Shown here one piece after another: positions 1 through 6,908 of a stretch of 13,023 nt of DNA. Each line of letters opens with the position of its first letter. Within the stretch, counting starts at the first letter, position 1. Position numbers and translations under genes: made by a program. The DNA comes from Streptosporangiaceae bacterium (GTDB taxonomy: Bacteria > Actinomycetota > Actinomycetes > Streptosporangiales > Streptosporangiaceae), in the NCBI GenBank assembly GCA_025934635.1, contig JAICWX010000246.1, positions 1-13,023 on the forward strand, given 5' to 3'. Under the pieces are notes generated by a model. It did not search any database. It saw only the letters and a program-made list of their open reading frames with translations, and was not told the DNA's origin.

Positions 1-1
1 G

Positions 2-541
2 GCTGCCGCCTGGCTCGGCGGCCGCGACGCGGGCCTGATCTCGGGGCTTGCGGTCATCTGGCTCACGGCGGTCATCCGCAAGGTCGTGACCGGATCTGTG
101 CCCAGCCTGCTGACGATTTCGGCGGTGGTGCTGACGCTGCAGACCGCGGTGGTGCTCGCCACCGGCGAGCTCTGGCTCTTCCTGCTGCAGTTCCCGCTCG
201 CGAACCTGTGCATGTGCGTCCTGTTTGCCCGGACGGCGAGCGGCCCGAACCCGCTCGTGGCCCGGCTGGCCGCTGAGGTGGTCGCGCTGCGGCAGCCGGC
301 CACCCATCACCCGGGCCTGCACCGCTTCTTCCAGGGCGCAACCTGGCTGTGGGCGGGGATCTTCCTGCTGCTCACAGCCGTACTGGCGGTGATGATGGTC
401 ACCGAGCCGGCCAAGATGTTCCTCCTGCTCTCGACCGCCGTGACCGCCGCGCTCGTCGTCGCCGGGACCTGCGCGTCCACACTGTGGTTCCTCTCGGTCC
501 TGCGCAGGCTCGGCCTCAGGCTCCGTTTCGCCCCAGCCTGA
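2..541 (+). CDS. Multi-pass membrane protein, VC0807-like family (3' part, start outside window)
   Basis: The reading frame is open from the first bases of the window to a TGA at 539-541, so the 5' end is missing; a GTG at 86 is only an internal candidate. The visible 179 residues begin with AAAWLGGRDAGLISGL. They contain about four hydrophobic helices, including LISGLAVIWLTAVI, LTISAVVLTLQTAVVLATG, WLWAGIFLLLTAVLAVMMV and FLLLSTAVTAALVVAGT. The order is helix pair, an acidic/basic loop with LVARLAAEVVALRQP, then a second helix pair ending in an Arg-rich tail (LRRLGLRLRF). This matches the C-terminal two thirds of the actinobacterial VC0807-like integral membrane proteins of about 220 aa, whose function is unknown. 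Assignment is by architecture and residue pattern only. Confidence 0.72.
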   Translation, partial: AAAWLGGRDAGLISGLAVIWLTAVIRKVVTGSVPSLLTISAVVLTLQTAVVLATGELWLFLLQFPLANLCMCVLFARTASGPNPLVARLAAEVVALRQPATHHPGLHRFFQGATWLWAGIFLLLTAVLAVMMVTEPAKMFLLLSTAVTAALVVAGTCASTLWFLSVLRRLGLRLRFAPA

Positions 542-567
542 GGCCGGCCGCCACGGGTTCGCCGGCC
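542..567 (+). terminator. Stem-loop directly after the membrane-protein stop
   Basis: GGCCGGC (542-548) and GCCGGCC (561-567) are perfect 7-bp inverted arms around a 12-nt loop, starting one base after the TGA. There is no T-tract. Such U-less hairpins often act as terminators in high-GC actinomycetes, but this is inferred from position and pairing only. Confidence 0.4.
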
Positions 568-1025
568 GCCGGACGGATCATTGATGACACTCGTTCTGGC
601 TCACGCATAGCCGGCCTCATTGACCATCGCGAGACCGCGCGCGTACACGGCAAGGGCTCTGAGCAGCGGCACGCCCGAGGTTAACCCGGCTCGCCAGTCA
701 GCCTGGCGCTCTCAGCGGGCTTGAGGGTGCTCTGCTGTCCGGCATGCCGCGGGCGCCGGGTGAGATGCTGACCTGGTTCTGTCATCTGGCAGTTCATCGG
801 GCCCAGCGCGGGCCTGGGCTGCCCTCAGCAGGTGCGAGAGGCGAACGTCATCTCATAGCCGTCAGGCGGCGGCTCGCCCGCCCTATGCCTACGACTTTCC
901 ACGGCATACAGTGGGAGTGCTGCTCTGGACCCCGGCTGCGCGCAGGGGGCCCGGAGTTCTTTCTTTCCTCAGCGGCACGGATTGCTGCCAGAAGGCTCCT
1001 GGGCCAAAGGACTGCTACTACTGCT
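568..1025. other. Gene-free stretch upstream of DUF6131 gene
   Basis: I see no convincing coding region. The open frames here give Arg/Ala/Gly-rich translations without domain features or ribosome binding sites, on both strands. The last ~100 bp must hold the promoter of the gene at 1037, but I could not identify a clear -35/-10 pair. The 66-bp element found elsewhere in the window is absent here. Confidence 0.4.
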
Positions 1026-1036
1026 AGGAGCTGAAC

Positions 1037-1192
1037 GTGATCATTCTCGGCATTATCTTGCTCATCATCGGGTTCATTGCCCAGATCGCCATCATCTGGA
1101 CGATCGGCATTATTGTCGTCGTGATTGGCGTCATCCTGGCTTTGCTCGGGATGACGGGCCATGCCGTCCGCGGCCGGCGGCACTACTTCTGA
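1037..1192 (+). CDS. DUF6131 family small membrane protein
   Basis: 51 residues starting at GTG 1037. AGGAG (1026-1030) lies 6 nt upstream and decides this start, and the gene ends with TGA at 1190-1192. The peptide is two back-to-back hydrophobic helices (IILGIILLIIGFI and WTIGIIVVVIGVILALLG) followed by a short basic tail, GHAVRGRRHYF. The order ILGxxLLIxGF, then WTIGIIxxVxGxxLALLG, then GRRHY is the signature of the DUF6131 family, which is widespread in actinomycetes. Function is unknown; stress or envelope association is suspected from its usual neighbours. Too short for many gene callers. It appears monocistronic, with a hairpin downstream. Confidence 0.85.
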   Translation: MIILGIILLIIGFIAQIAIIWTIGIIVVVIGVILALLGMTGHAVRGRRHYF

Positions 1193-1228
1193 GTCGCGTC
1201 GGGCCCGTTACCCCGTGCGGCACCGCCC

Positions 1229-1248
1229 CGGCTCCGTCATGGGAGCCG
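1229..1248 (+). terminator. Hairpin 37 nt after DUF6131 stop
   Basis: CGGCTCC (1229-1235) and GGAGCCG (1242-1248) form a perfect 7-bp stem with a 6-nt loop. No T-run follows. It is a plausible intrinsic-like terminator for the DUF6131 transcript. Confidence 0.38.
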
Positions 1249-1748
1249 CCATCGGGGACTGCCGGGGGCTGGCTGCCTGGCCGGCCGCCGCTCCGGGTCC
1301 GGAGCTGGCGTGGGGCGGTGCGAGGCTGCCGCCGTAGCCGGGCCTTCTTTGTCCGCCACCCCGGAGTTACCCGCCTGATTCGCGACAAGTGACCGGCGAG
1401 GCCCCGGTGGCAGATCCCGGCTCCGCCGCAGGTGCGGCGATGCGCGATGCACTGACTCTGCGATGGGGGCGCCGCAGCGCCTAGCGCTCCGTCGGCCGCC
1501 GGTGCCAGTGCTGTCGCAGTGGCCCAGCTACATACCCTGGCCGCGCCCGCCGCCACGCAGTCAGGAACGTGGATCAGGGGGGAGGGAGGCATCGTTACCC
1601 GCGAAGGGAAGCCGGAAGGGCGGGAGCTTTGCTGCTCCTGCGCCACATGGCCAGTGGCCATCCTGGATGGCCTGGCTCCTTCTGTTCGCTGCGTGCCGCG
1701 CGGCCCCGCCAGGCCCTGCAGCACGGGCCCGCCGTGCTGGCTGCGCGC
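1249..1748. other. No recognisable gene
   Basis: Several overlapping open frames occur on both strands because GC is very high. None has a ribosome binding site plus a credible protein composition. One frame around 1490-1600 gives an Ala/Pro-rich stretch (AAGASAVAVAQLHTLAAP) that could be a decayed linker, but no domain is visible. The region leads into the GAF-ANTAR remnant. Confidence 0.35.
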
Positions 1749-2374
1749 ATGACAGGTAGCCGGGTCGGCAGGATCTGGGCCTGGTCGCCGCCCAGGCGGG
1801 CCGCCGGGGCGGGCGCGTGTGCGCCGCGGATGCGTGCGCGGCGGCCATGGCCGCGGTGAGCGTCATGGACGGCGGCCAGCGGCGGGGACGCAGGTCACCT
1901 GATGCGCGTGACCGACGAGGGGTGGCCAGCCCGTCACCGTTGCCGACTTGAATGCCGAAGCCCGGCGCTGGCCCCCGTTTACGGTTGCCGCCCAGCAGAC
2001 CGGGTTCGCGGCCGTGCAGGAACTGCCGATGCCGCTGCGCGATGAGGTCATCGGGGCGCTTAACCTCTTCCGCGCCACCCCGGCGCCTTCGATCCCGCGA
2101 ACGTGCGCATCGGGCAGGTCCTTGCCGACGTGGCTACCATCAGCCCGCTGCACGAGCGCAGGAAGCGCAGGAAGCGCAACCCTGAACGAGCAGCCGCAGG
2201 CTGCGCTGAACAGCCGGGTCATCATCGAGCAGGCGAACGGTAAGCTCGCGGAGCGGCTCGGTATCGACATGACCTCAGGCATTCAGCATCCTGCGCAGCT
2301 ACGTCCGTAACCGCAACCTCCGCCTGGCCGCCCTGGTCTGTCCGGGTGAGCTGTGCCTGCACGGCAGGACGTAA
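1749..2374 (+). pseudogene. GAF-ANTAR domain regulator, multiply frameshifted remnant
   Basis: Fragments of one GAF-ANTAR protein occur in order but in changing frames. MTGSRVGRIWA (frame of ATG 1749) passes near 1782 to LVAAQAGRRGGRVCAADAC. That is followed by GHLMRVTDEG (near 1893), then, in the frame of 1921, GQPVTVADLNAEARRWPPF and LRDEVIGALNLFRATP. Near 2080 it shifts to GAFDPANVRIGQVLADVATIS and returns to LNSRVIIEQANGKLAERLG (the ANTAR helix). Near 2275 it shifts again to FSILRSYVRNRNLRLAALV, with TAA at 2372-2374. ANTAR domains bind hairpins in mRNA to antiterminate, and GAF is the sensor. Part of the GAF core between the VTDEG and GQPVTV segments is missing. The ANTAR QAKG motif reads QANG. 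With at least four shifts and a deletion it is almost certainly not functional. Confidence 0.82.
2161..2178 (+). repeat. 9-bp tandem duplication inside GAF-ANTAR remnant
   Basis: GGAAGCGCA occurs twice head to tail, preceded by a partial unit (GCGCA). It lies in the linker between GAF and ANTAR, just where the reading frame switches back, so slippage here may be part of the decay. Confidence 0.6.
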
Positions 2375-2630
2375 GACCGCGGCGTGCATGCAGCGATGAC
2401 GTACCGGGGCCCGGTGTGCGGAGAGGCTGCGACGGACCAGATGGAACCGCCGGCCGCCACGCGCCTCGGGATCTGGTGAACTCGCCGGATCCGCACGGCG
2501 TTCCCGGGGACTGGGTGCCGACGGCTGCTGTGCCTGTGATGTCTTCGCGGCCATGACTTCTCCGCGCTGCGGATGACGGTCAGCTTCCGCCTTCCGCGCG
2601 AACGCTTGCATCAAGGGGTGACCGGGGGAA

Positions 2631-2780
2631 CTACCTGGCCGGGCGGCCGCATCCGCAGGGCACCCAGGAAAGAGCACCGAGGAAAACGACAACGCCGATG
2701 ATCAGCAGGTACAACAGGCCCTTCGCGACACGCCCCACGATGCCCAGCACGATCGCCACGATCACCAGGAGCAGAAACAG
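2631..2780 (-). CDS. Small hydrophobic membrane peptide (lmo0937-like), start codon unclear
   Basis: On the minus strand 49 codons read LFLLLVIVAIVLGIVG, RVAKGLLYLLIIGVVVFLG, then a Cys-containing tail before TAG (2633-2631). Two short helices joined by a basic turn (RVAKG) are typical of the 45-60 aa hydrophobic proteins common in actinomycetes; function is unknown. The frame has no ATG/GTG/TTG at the expected position: the codon before CTG 2780 is TGC. Removing one C there would give TTG-CTG-TTT, a normal start for this family, so a one-base insertion may have disabled it. The tail (SWVPCGCGRPAR) also departs from the usual Arg-rich end. Either initiation is at CTG or the gene is freshly inactivated. 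Confidence 0.45.
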   Translation of the reverse strand: MFLLLVIVAIVLGIVGRVAKGLLYLLIIGVVVFLGALSWVPCGCGRPAR

Positions 2781-3065
2781 GCAATCATCGGATCCCCGTT
2801 TAGCCGGGCGGCTCAGCGGCGGGCCAACCGCCGCTCACCGCCGGCACCGGGCTCGTATGACTGGCGCCGGGATCGCGCCGCGGTTCCCGGGGGAGCCTGG
2901 TCGCAGCCATGAGCGCAAGTACCCCGCAGAGCCGTCCCGGCGCGGCCACGATGAGCTCCAAGCCGCCGGTGCCGGGTCCTCCGGCGCACTGCCCTGCCCG
3001 GCCCGGCCGCGGGTAACGCTCACGGGCTCATCACCGGCCGGCACCTGGCGCTGGTTACCCGGCGG

Positions 3066-3422
3066 TTACCACCAGGCGGGAGCATCCGGCGGTCCGCACG
3101 GCCTCCTCCACGCCAGCGTGGAGGAGGCGACATCGATCAGGACGGTCAGGGCCAGGATGCGGCGCACCTGCCCGCGCGGCGCGGCCAGCAGCAAGTCACC
3201 GCGGGGCTGCCGGGCCTGCGCCCGCACACGGCCCAGCGCGCCCAGGGCACAGCAGCCGATGAACTCCAGCGCGGCCAGATCGACGATAATCCGCGGGTCA
3301 CGAGCCGAAGCCGCCGCGAGCACGGCCATCACGCTCGCGGCATCTACGACGTCAAGTTCCCCGCACAATGCGACGACGACGTGACCGCCGTGCTCGCGGG
3401 TGCTCAGACTGACACTGGCCAT
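3066..3422 (-). CDS. STAS-domain protein (anti-anti-sigma-like), copy 1, C-terminus frameshifted
   Basis: 118 residues from ATG 3422. AGGAAGG lies 7 nt upstream, preferred over an upstream TTG at 3449. The fold of a SpoIIAA/STAS anti-sigma-factor antagonist is clear: HGGHVVVALCGELDV, SVMAVLAAASARDPRIIVDL, LEFIGCCALGALGRVRAQAR, GDLLLAAPRGQVRRILALT. Such proteins bind anti-sigma kinases and are switched off by phosphorylation of a Ser in a D-S-S-G motif. Here that motif reads G56-C57-C58, so neither the Asp nor the Ser is present. After about residue 98 the sequence leaves the paralogue (TLAWRRPCGPPDAPAWW). The other frame restores HAGVEEAVRTAGCSRLVV and would stop at 3055, so one base has been lost inside the palindrome at 3101-3128. 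The protein is likely made but with an altered last helix. Confidence 0.85.
   Translation of the reverse strand: MASVSLSTREHGGHVVVALCGELDVVDAASVMAVLAAASARDPRIIVDLAALEFIGCCALGALGRVRAQARQPRGDLLLAAPRGQVRRILALTVLIDVASSTLAWRRPCGPPDAPAWW
3101..3128. repeat. Perfect 28-bp palindrome with 2-bp centre
   Basis: Arms 3101-3113 (GCCTCCTCCACGC) and 3116-3128 are exact reverse complements around CA. It lies in the 3' end of STAS gene 1, at the frameshift. The corresponding place in STAS gene 2 (about 5656-5683) is not palindromic. Confidence 0.9.
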
Positions 3423-3790
3423 GACAGCGCCTTCCTGCTCCGGCAGCAAAGCAGGGTCCAGGCCAGGCGGCTATCTCATCAGCTTCCGGTCTGGATGATA
3501 CGCCCCGTTCCGGCGGAAGTCCCGGCGAATTCCCCTGCTCCGCAGCCTCGCCTCCGTTCTGGCTTCTCACGATGGCGCTGCCGAGCTCGAACGCGGCCTG
3601 CGCATCCTGCTCACCGGGCTGACCACTGCACTGATCCCTCCAGGCGTATCGGCCCCGCACGCAGCCCATGCCCCAGCACGGCCGCAATGACCTCGCGCGC
3701 GTTCACCGTGCGGGCCGTTATGTCCAATGGCTGTCTTTCCAGCTGGGTCAGGTGCGCGCATACTGGTCAGCGGGAGGCGAACACGGCCGG
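3423..3790. other. Divergent intergenic region, STAS 1 / DUF1206 gene 1
   Basis: The left ~130 bp belong to the duplicated STAS upstream region and should hold its promoter: a block reading CCGGAACGGGGCGTATCATCC on the minus strand is nearly the same in copy 2. The right part must contain the promoter of the gene at 3791; I find no clear consensus. A short frame (ELERGLRILLTGLTTALI, 3583-3636) looks protein-like, but it has no recognised domain and ends quickly. Confidence 0.35.
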
Positions 3791-4684
3791 GTGAAGGACT
3801 CCCAGGCGCCAGGCGGGACAGGCCGGACGGCCCTGGACGCAGCTGCAGTGTCTATGGCACGGGGTGCGTCCGGGATCTGGCTGCGGGCGGGGTCCCGGCT
3901 CGGTCTGGTCTGCCGCGGCGCGGTGTATCTCCTGGTCGGCTACCTGGCTTTCCGTCTGGCGCTCGCCTCGCACGGGCGAACTGGCGCGCCTGCGAGCAGC
4001 GCCGGAGCGGTGCAGGCGGCCGTCGCCGGCGCGGGAGGACGTATTCCGCTGGTGCTGCTGGTCGCCGGGCTCGCCGCGTATGCGCTCACTCAGCTGCTTG
4101 AAGCGGTGTTCCGGGCCGCCCGCGCCAAAAGCACGACGGACAAGTGGCGGCAGCGCGCGGTGTCGTCGTGGGGGTTCCTGCTGTACTCAGCGTTCTGCCT
4201 GAGCACCGCCAGGCTCCTGGTGGAAACCCCGGCGAAGCAGACGTCCCAGTCGGAGCAGCGGCAGGATACGGAGATGGCCGCGGACTTGCTGCGCACAGGA
4301 TGGGGCAAGGCGCTGCTCGTCGTAGCGGGGATCCTTGTCGTGGCGGGCGGCCTGGAGGCGGGCCGCCGGGCGGTCCGGCTCGATTTCCGGGAGCGGTTCA
4401 CCGCCGAGCACATGTCCCGGGCGCTGGCCATGGTCACGCGGGCCCTCGGCGCGTTCGGCTCCGTCGCGCGCGCTGTCGTATTTGTCCTGACCGGTGTCTT
4501 CCTGATCAGGGCCGCGGTGCTGTCCAGCGCGGATCAGGCGAAGGGGCTAGACGCGATCTTCCGTTCGGTGGCTAGCTCACGGTACGGTCCGTGGCTGCTG
4601 GCGCTGCTCGCGGCCGGCCTGTTCTGTTACGGCCTTTACTGCCTGCTCGAGGCCCGGTACCGCGACCTGACACCAGGGCAATAG
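3791..4684 (+). CDS. DUF1206 family six-TM membrane protein, gene 1
   Basis: 297 residues from GTG 3791. GGAGG lies 14 nt upstream, which is rather long; ATG 3854 is an alternative start without a ribosome binding site. The protein consists of three repeats of a helix pair. Helices lie near residues 42-59 (RGAVYLLVGYLAF), 86-107 (PLVLLVAGLAAYALTQLLEAVF), 129-144, 175-190 (LLVVAGILVVAGGLEA), 225-243 (ARAVVFVLTGVFLIRAAVL) and 267-291 (GPWLLALLAAGLFCYGLYCLLEARYR). Each second helix ends in E-A-x-(F/R/Y)-R, the hallmark of the DUF1206 triple repeat. Function is unknown; the family is common in soil actinomycetes. A second member lies at 7430, only distantly similar outside the repeat signature. 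The gene stands alone, divergent from STAS gene 1. Confidence 0.88.
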   Translation: MKDSQAPGGTGRTALDAAAVSMARGASGIWLRAGSRLGLVCRGAVYLLVGYLAFRLALASHGRTGAPASSAGAVQAAVAGAGGRIPLVLLVAGLAAYALTQLLEAVFRAARAKSTTDKWRQRAVSSWGFLLYSAFCLSTARLLVETPAKQTSQSEQRQDTEMAADLLRTGWGKALLVVAGILVVAGGLEAGRRAVRLDFRERFTAEHMSRALAMVTRALGAFGSVARAVVFVLTGVFLIRAAVLSSADQAKGLDAIFRSVASSRYGPWLLALLAAGLFCYGLYCLLEARYRDLTPGQ

Positions 4685-4848
4685 GCCACCACTGCAGAAG
4701 CGTGACCGACCGCCGGGCTGCGTGGCAGCGGCACAGCTGGCGCGAAGGCGCGTGATGGCCGGGCCCTGGCACGCTGGCCGCCCTGTCGGCACCCCCGGCC
4801 GCGGCGCTGTCGCCAGGCACTATCCACCGCCCTGTCGTGCGGAGCCGC

Positions 4849-5100
4849 GTCGATCACGCTCTCGGCGGCCCGCTGTCCGGCTGCCACGCCGGCGTCATCT
4901 CCGGGCGCTGCTGGTCATCGGCAAGGACTTCCACGGCCTGACATCCTTCAACAAGGAACTCCTGGCCAGCATCCTGCTGATCGGCGCGCTGGCCGCAAAC
5001 AAGATCGCCGACAGGATAGGCCGCCGACCCCCGGTGCCGGGCACGGCGGCACTCCTCGTCGCCGAGGTGATGCTCGCCGCCCTTCTCTCCCAGTTACGCC
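4849..5100 (+). pseudogene. Sugar-porter MFS transporter, N-terminal remnant
   Basis: Two frames together spell the first two helices of an MFS sugar porter. ALGGPLSGCHAGVISG (frame of 4849) corresponds to the family's ALGGLLFGYDTGVISG. A one-base loss near 4904 then moves to ALLVIGKDFHGLTSFNKELL, ASILLIGALAANKIADRIGRRP and a decayed helix ending LAALLSQL. The loop signature ADRIGRR between helices 2 and 3 is intact, but several residues before it are deleted. The Tyr-Asp of GYD reads Cys-His. Nothing of the remaining ten helices follows, so this is a dead, truncated gene of about 80 codons out of roughly 470. Confidence 0.75.
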
Positions 5101-5580
5101 GCCTGGCAGGAGCCCCGGAGACGGCCAGGACTCGCAGGCCGGTGGCGGGATTTAGTCCGCCGGACGGAGCCGGGCCGCAGGTCCGGTGTGAGCACCCATG
5201 ACAAGGTGACCAACCCGGACGCGGCAGTTCTGCCGACTGCACGCCTGCCAGCGGACCTCACCGTGCGTGACAACATCGGAAAGGGCCGCCCCGGCCGCAT
5301 GCACTACTGATCTAGACCAATCCGGCCAAAGCTGACAAGCCCCGGACGACTAGGTCCGGACTGACGAGCAAACGTGGAGCAACCACGGTATGGAAATGGC
5401 CGCGCCGGAACGTGCCTGTCCTGAACCCGTCACGGATGACTGTGAGCATGTGCTCGCCGGCCGCACGCTGGCGCGGCCTGGCCGGCGGCGGTCATCGCCG
5501 GACACTGCCCGCCCGGCAGCCGGGCCGGCAAGACCCGGGCAGGACAGGCCCGGCAATCTCAGCGGCCCCGGCCATGAATA
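5101..5580. other. No recognisable gene
   Basis: An open frame from GTG 5188 to TGA 5310 (40 codons, beginning VSTHDKVTNPDAAVLPTARL) has a somewhat protein-like composition, but no ribosome binding site and no family I recognise. It may be another fragment. Frames between 5390 and 5580 are Arg/Pro/Gly-rich shadows. STAS gene 2 ends just to the right. Confidence 0.35.
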
Positions 5581-6105
5581 ACGCTCACGGGCTCATCACC
5601 GGCCTGCAGCTGACGCCGGCTACGCGGCGGTCACGACCGGGCGGGCGATCCGCACGGCGTCCTCGACGCTGGCGTAGACGGAGAAGACATCGATCAGGCC
5701 AGTCAGTGCCAGGACGCGCCACACCAGCCCGCGCGGCGCGGTGAGCAGCAGGTCACCGCCGGCCTGCCGGGCCTGCGCCCGCACCCGGCCCAGCGCACCC
5801 AGGGCGCAGCAGTCGATGAACTCCAGCGCGGCCAGGTCGACGATGATCCGCGGGTCGCGAGCCACAGCCGCCACGAGCACGGCCATGACGCTCCCGGCAC
5901 CGGCGACGTCCAGTTCCCCGTCCAGCGCGACGACGACGTGACCGCCGTACTCGCGGGTAATCAGCTTGACAGCGGCCATGACGGCGCCTTCCTGCTCCGG
6001 CAGCAAGGCAAGGTCCGGGCCCGGCGGCTATCTCCGCTTCCAGTCCGGATGTTACGCCCCGATCCGGCGGCCGTCCATCCTGCCAGCACCCCGCAGCCTG
6101 CCGCC
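5581..6105. repeat. Segmental duplication, copy 2 (around STAS gene 2)
   Basis: Direct-orientation partner of 3017-3550, about 2.56 kb away. The coding part, the 3' flank and about 120 bp of upstream DNA are shared. Copy 2 keeps the intact C-terminus and the family's Asp, so it looks closer to the ancestral form. Confidence 0.75.
5620..5979 (-). CDS. STAS-domain protein (anti-anti-sigma-like), copy 2
   Basis: 119 residues from ATG 5979. AGGAAGG lies 7 nt upstream; an in-frame upstream TTG at 6006 is less likely. The complete single STAS domain comprises YGGHVVVALDGELDV (strands 1-2), SVMAVLVAAVARDPRIIVDL, LEFIDCCALGALGRVRAQAR and GDLLLTAPRGLVWRVLALT, with the final helix SVYASVEDAVRIAR. It resembles anti-sigma-factor antagonists that free a sigma factor by binding its anti-sigma kinase. 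The switch motif is D56-C57-C58 instead of D-S-S, so the usual phosphorylated Ser is missing and control by a Ser kinase is not expected at that position. About 80% identical to copy 1 over the first 98 residues by eye. No partner kinase or sigma gene is in the window. Confidence 0.9.
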   Translation of the reverse strand: MAAVKLITREYGGHVVVALDGELDVAGAGSVMAVLVAAVARDPRIIVDLAALEFIDCCALGALGRVRAQARQAGGDLLLTAPRGLVWRVLALTGLIDVFSVYASVEDAVRIARPVVTAA

Positions 6106-6415
6106 CGGGGTTAAGCGCAGCAGCGCGCGGCGCCGACAGCACGACGGCACCCGGCCCCGTTAGCACGGCCCGCCCCGAGCCGCGACCTCGCTGACCGCGA
6201 TCACGAAATCCTCCGCCCGGGCCGCCGGCAGGGCTGCCCGCACCGCCCACCGCGCCGTAGCCCGGCGCACTGGCCGCAGGTCATCAGCACCGACCGCACC
6301 CGCACAGCACGGGGAAACCCGCCGCTCCGGCCCGCCCCGCTGACTCCACCACCTCCCCTATCCCCGGGCAGGACCCGGAACAAGGCCAGCCAGTTCCCCT
6401 GTGCAGCAAGGGATG

Positions 6416-6481
6416 TAATCGGCCCTGGTGATGGGCCTTGCCCGGATTGGCCATTTCCGCCGGGCCGCCACCGGGATTGAC
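6416..6481 (+). promoter_or_regulatory. 66-bp conserved promoter-like element A (upstream of DUF5999)
   Basis: One of four ungapped copies in this window. It is 52/66 identical to copy B (12809-12874), counted by eye. The upstream box is TAATCGGCCCTGGTGAT, then 21 nt to TTTC, then 16 nt to GGATTGAC. The end resembles a SigB/SigF-type promoter (GTTT, spacer, GGGTAT-like) with an extra site upstream. It ends 82 bp before ATG 6564. Confidence 0.6.
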
Positions 6482-6563
6482 TGAAAACGTCGTATCGCAG
6501 CATGAGCCACGGCACGCTAACACCAACCGGAAGCACGCGCTATGAACAGCCACAGGCACTGAT

Positions 6564-6908
6564 ATGTGCCCGCACACACCGCCCTGTCCGGCGCCTTCGG
6601 CTCCGGACCGCGAAGCGGCCCACACCATTGCCAGCCACCCCGAGCAGGGCTGGAGCCTGCTCTGCAATGGCGTCGTGACCTTCGACGACACCGGAGAGCT
6701 ACTACCAGGCGGCGCGTTCATCGCCCCGCACCGCCCCACCGACCTCGCCGCCTCCGGCCGTCTGGCAGGCGTGGCCCCCGGGCACGGCGGCAGGCCCCAG
6801 CGGCCTTATCCGTCATCGGGGACATCTCGCAGAGTCACCCGGGCTGCCTGGCCTGACGACTACTTGGTACTAAGCCGCGCCTCCGCCGGCAGACCGGAGC
6901 CAGCCTGA
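6564..6908 (+). CDS. DUF5999 family small protein with unusual C-terminal extension
   Basis: 114 residues from ATG 6564. The first ~62 residues carry the whole DUF5999 pattern: MCPHTPPCP, APDREAAHTIASHPEQGWSL, LCNGVVTFDDTGELLPGG and APHRP. Two early Cys and one His (C2, H4, C8) and C34 could bind metal, but no role is known for this actinomycete family. Family members usually end soon after APHRP, at about 65-70 aa. Here the frame continues for about 50 Arg/Gly/Pro-rich residues and overlaps the out-of-frame AraC remnant, so the original stop was probably lost by a small deletion. The start lacks a strong Shine-Dalgarno sequence. Promoter element A lies upstream. Confidence 0.75.
   Translation: MCPHTPPCPAPSAPDREAAHTIASHPEQGWSLLCNGVVTFDDTGELLPGGAFIAPHRPTDLAASGRLAGVAPGHGGRPQRPYPSSGTSRRVTRAAWPDDYLVLSRASAGRPEPA

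Larger units (their letters stand above)
3017..3550. repeat. Segmental duplication, copy 1 (around STAS gene 1)
   Basis: The block matches 5581-6105 in the same orientation. Shared anchors are GCTCACGGGCTCATCACCGG at the 3' flank of both STAS genes, the whole STAS coding region, CTTCCTGCTCCGGCAGCAA around the ribosome binding site, and a well conserved stretch with TACGCCCCG upstream. Similarity fades at about 3550/6105. Limits are estimated by eye. Confidence 0.75.

Noticed and set aside
1131..1724. 197-codon minus-strand frame
   Set aside because: Overlaps the end of the DUF6131 gene; Arg/Pro/Ala-rich, low-complexity translation with no start signal.
2698..3384. 228-codon plus-strand frame across 2.7-3.4 kb
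   Set aside because: It is antisense to the hydrophobic peptide and to STAS gene 1, whose paralogue confirms the minus-strand reading. Ser/Arg/Pro-rich translation.
3668..3790. Upstream ATG 3668 as start of DUF1206 gene 1
   Set aside because: No ribosome binding site, and the extra 41 residues do not resemble family N-termini. GTG 3791 is preferred.
4722..5201. 159-codon plus-strand frame taken as one intact protein
   Set aside because: Only its middle part matches MFS, the preceding helix lies in another frame, and the N- and C-terminal parts are Arg/Pro-rich shadow sequence. Treated as a pseudogene.
5188..5310. 40-codon frame beginning VSTHDKVTNPDAAVLPTARL
   Set aside because: No ribosome binding site, no recognised family and no neighbouring partner. 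It may be a gene fragment, but the evidence is too thin to list as a gene.
6476..6510. TTGAC at the end of the 66-bp elements as a sigma-70 type -35 box
   Set aside because: None of copies A, B or C has a TANNNT-like -10 at 16-19 nt beyond it, so a housekeeping promoter starting there is not supported.
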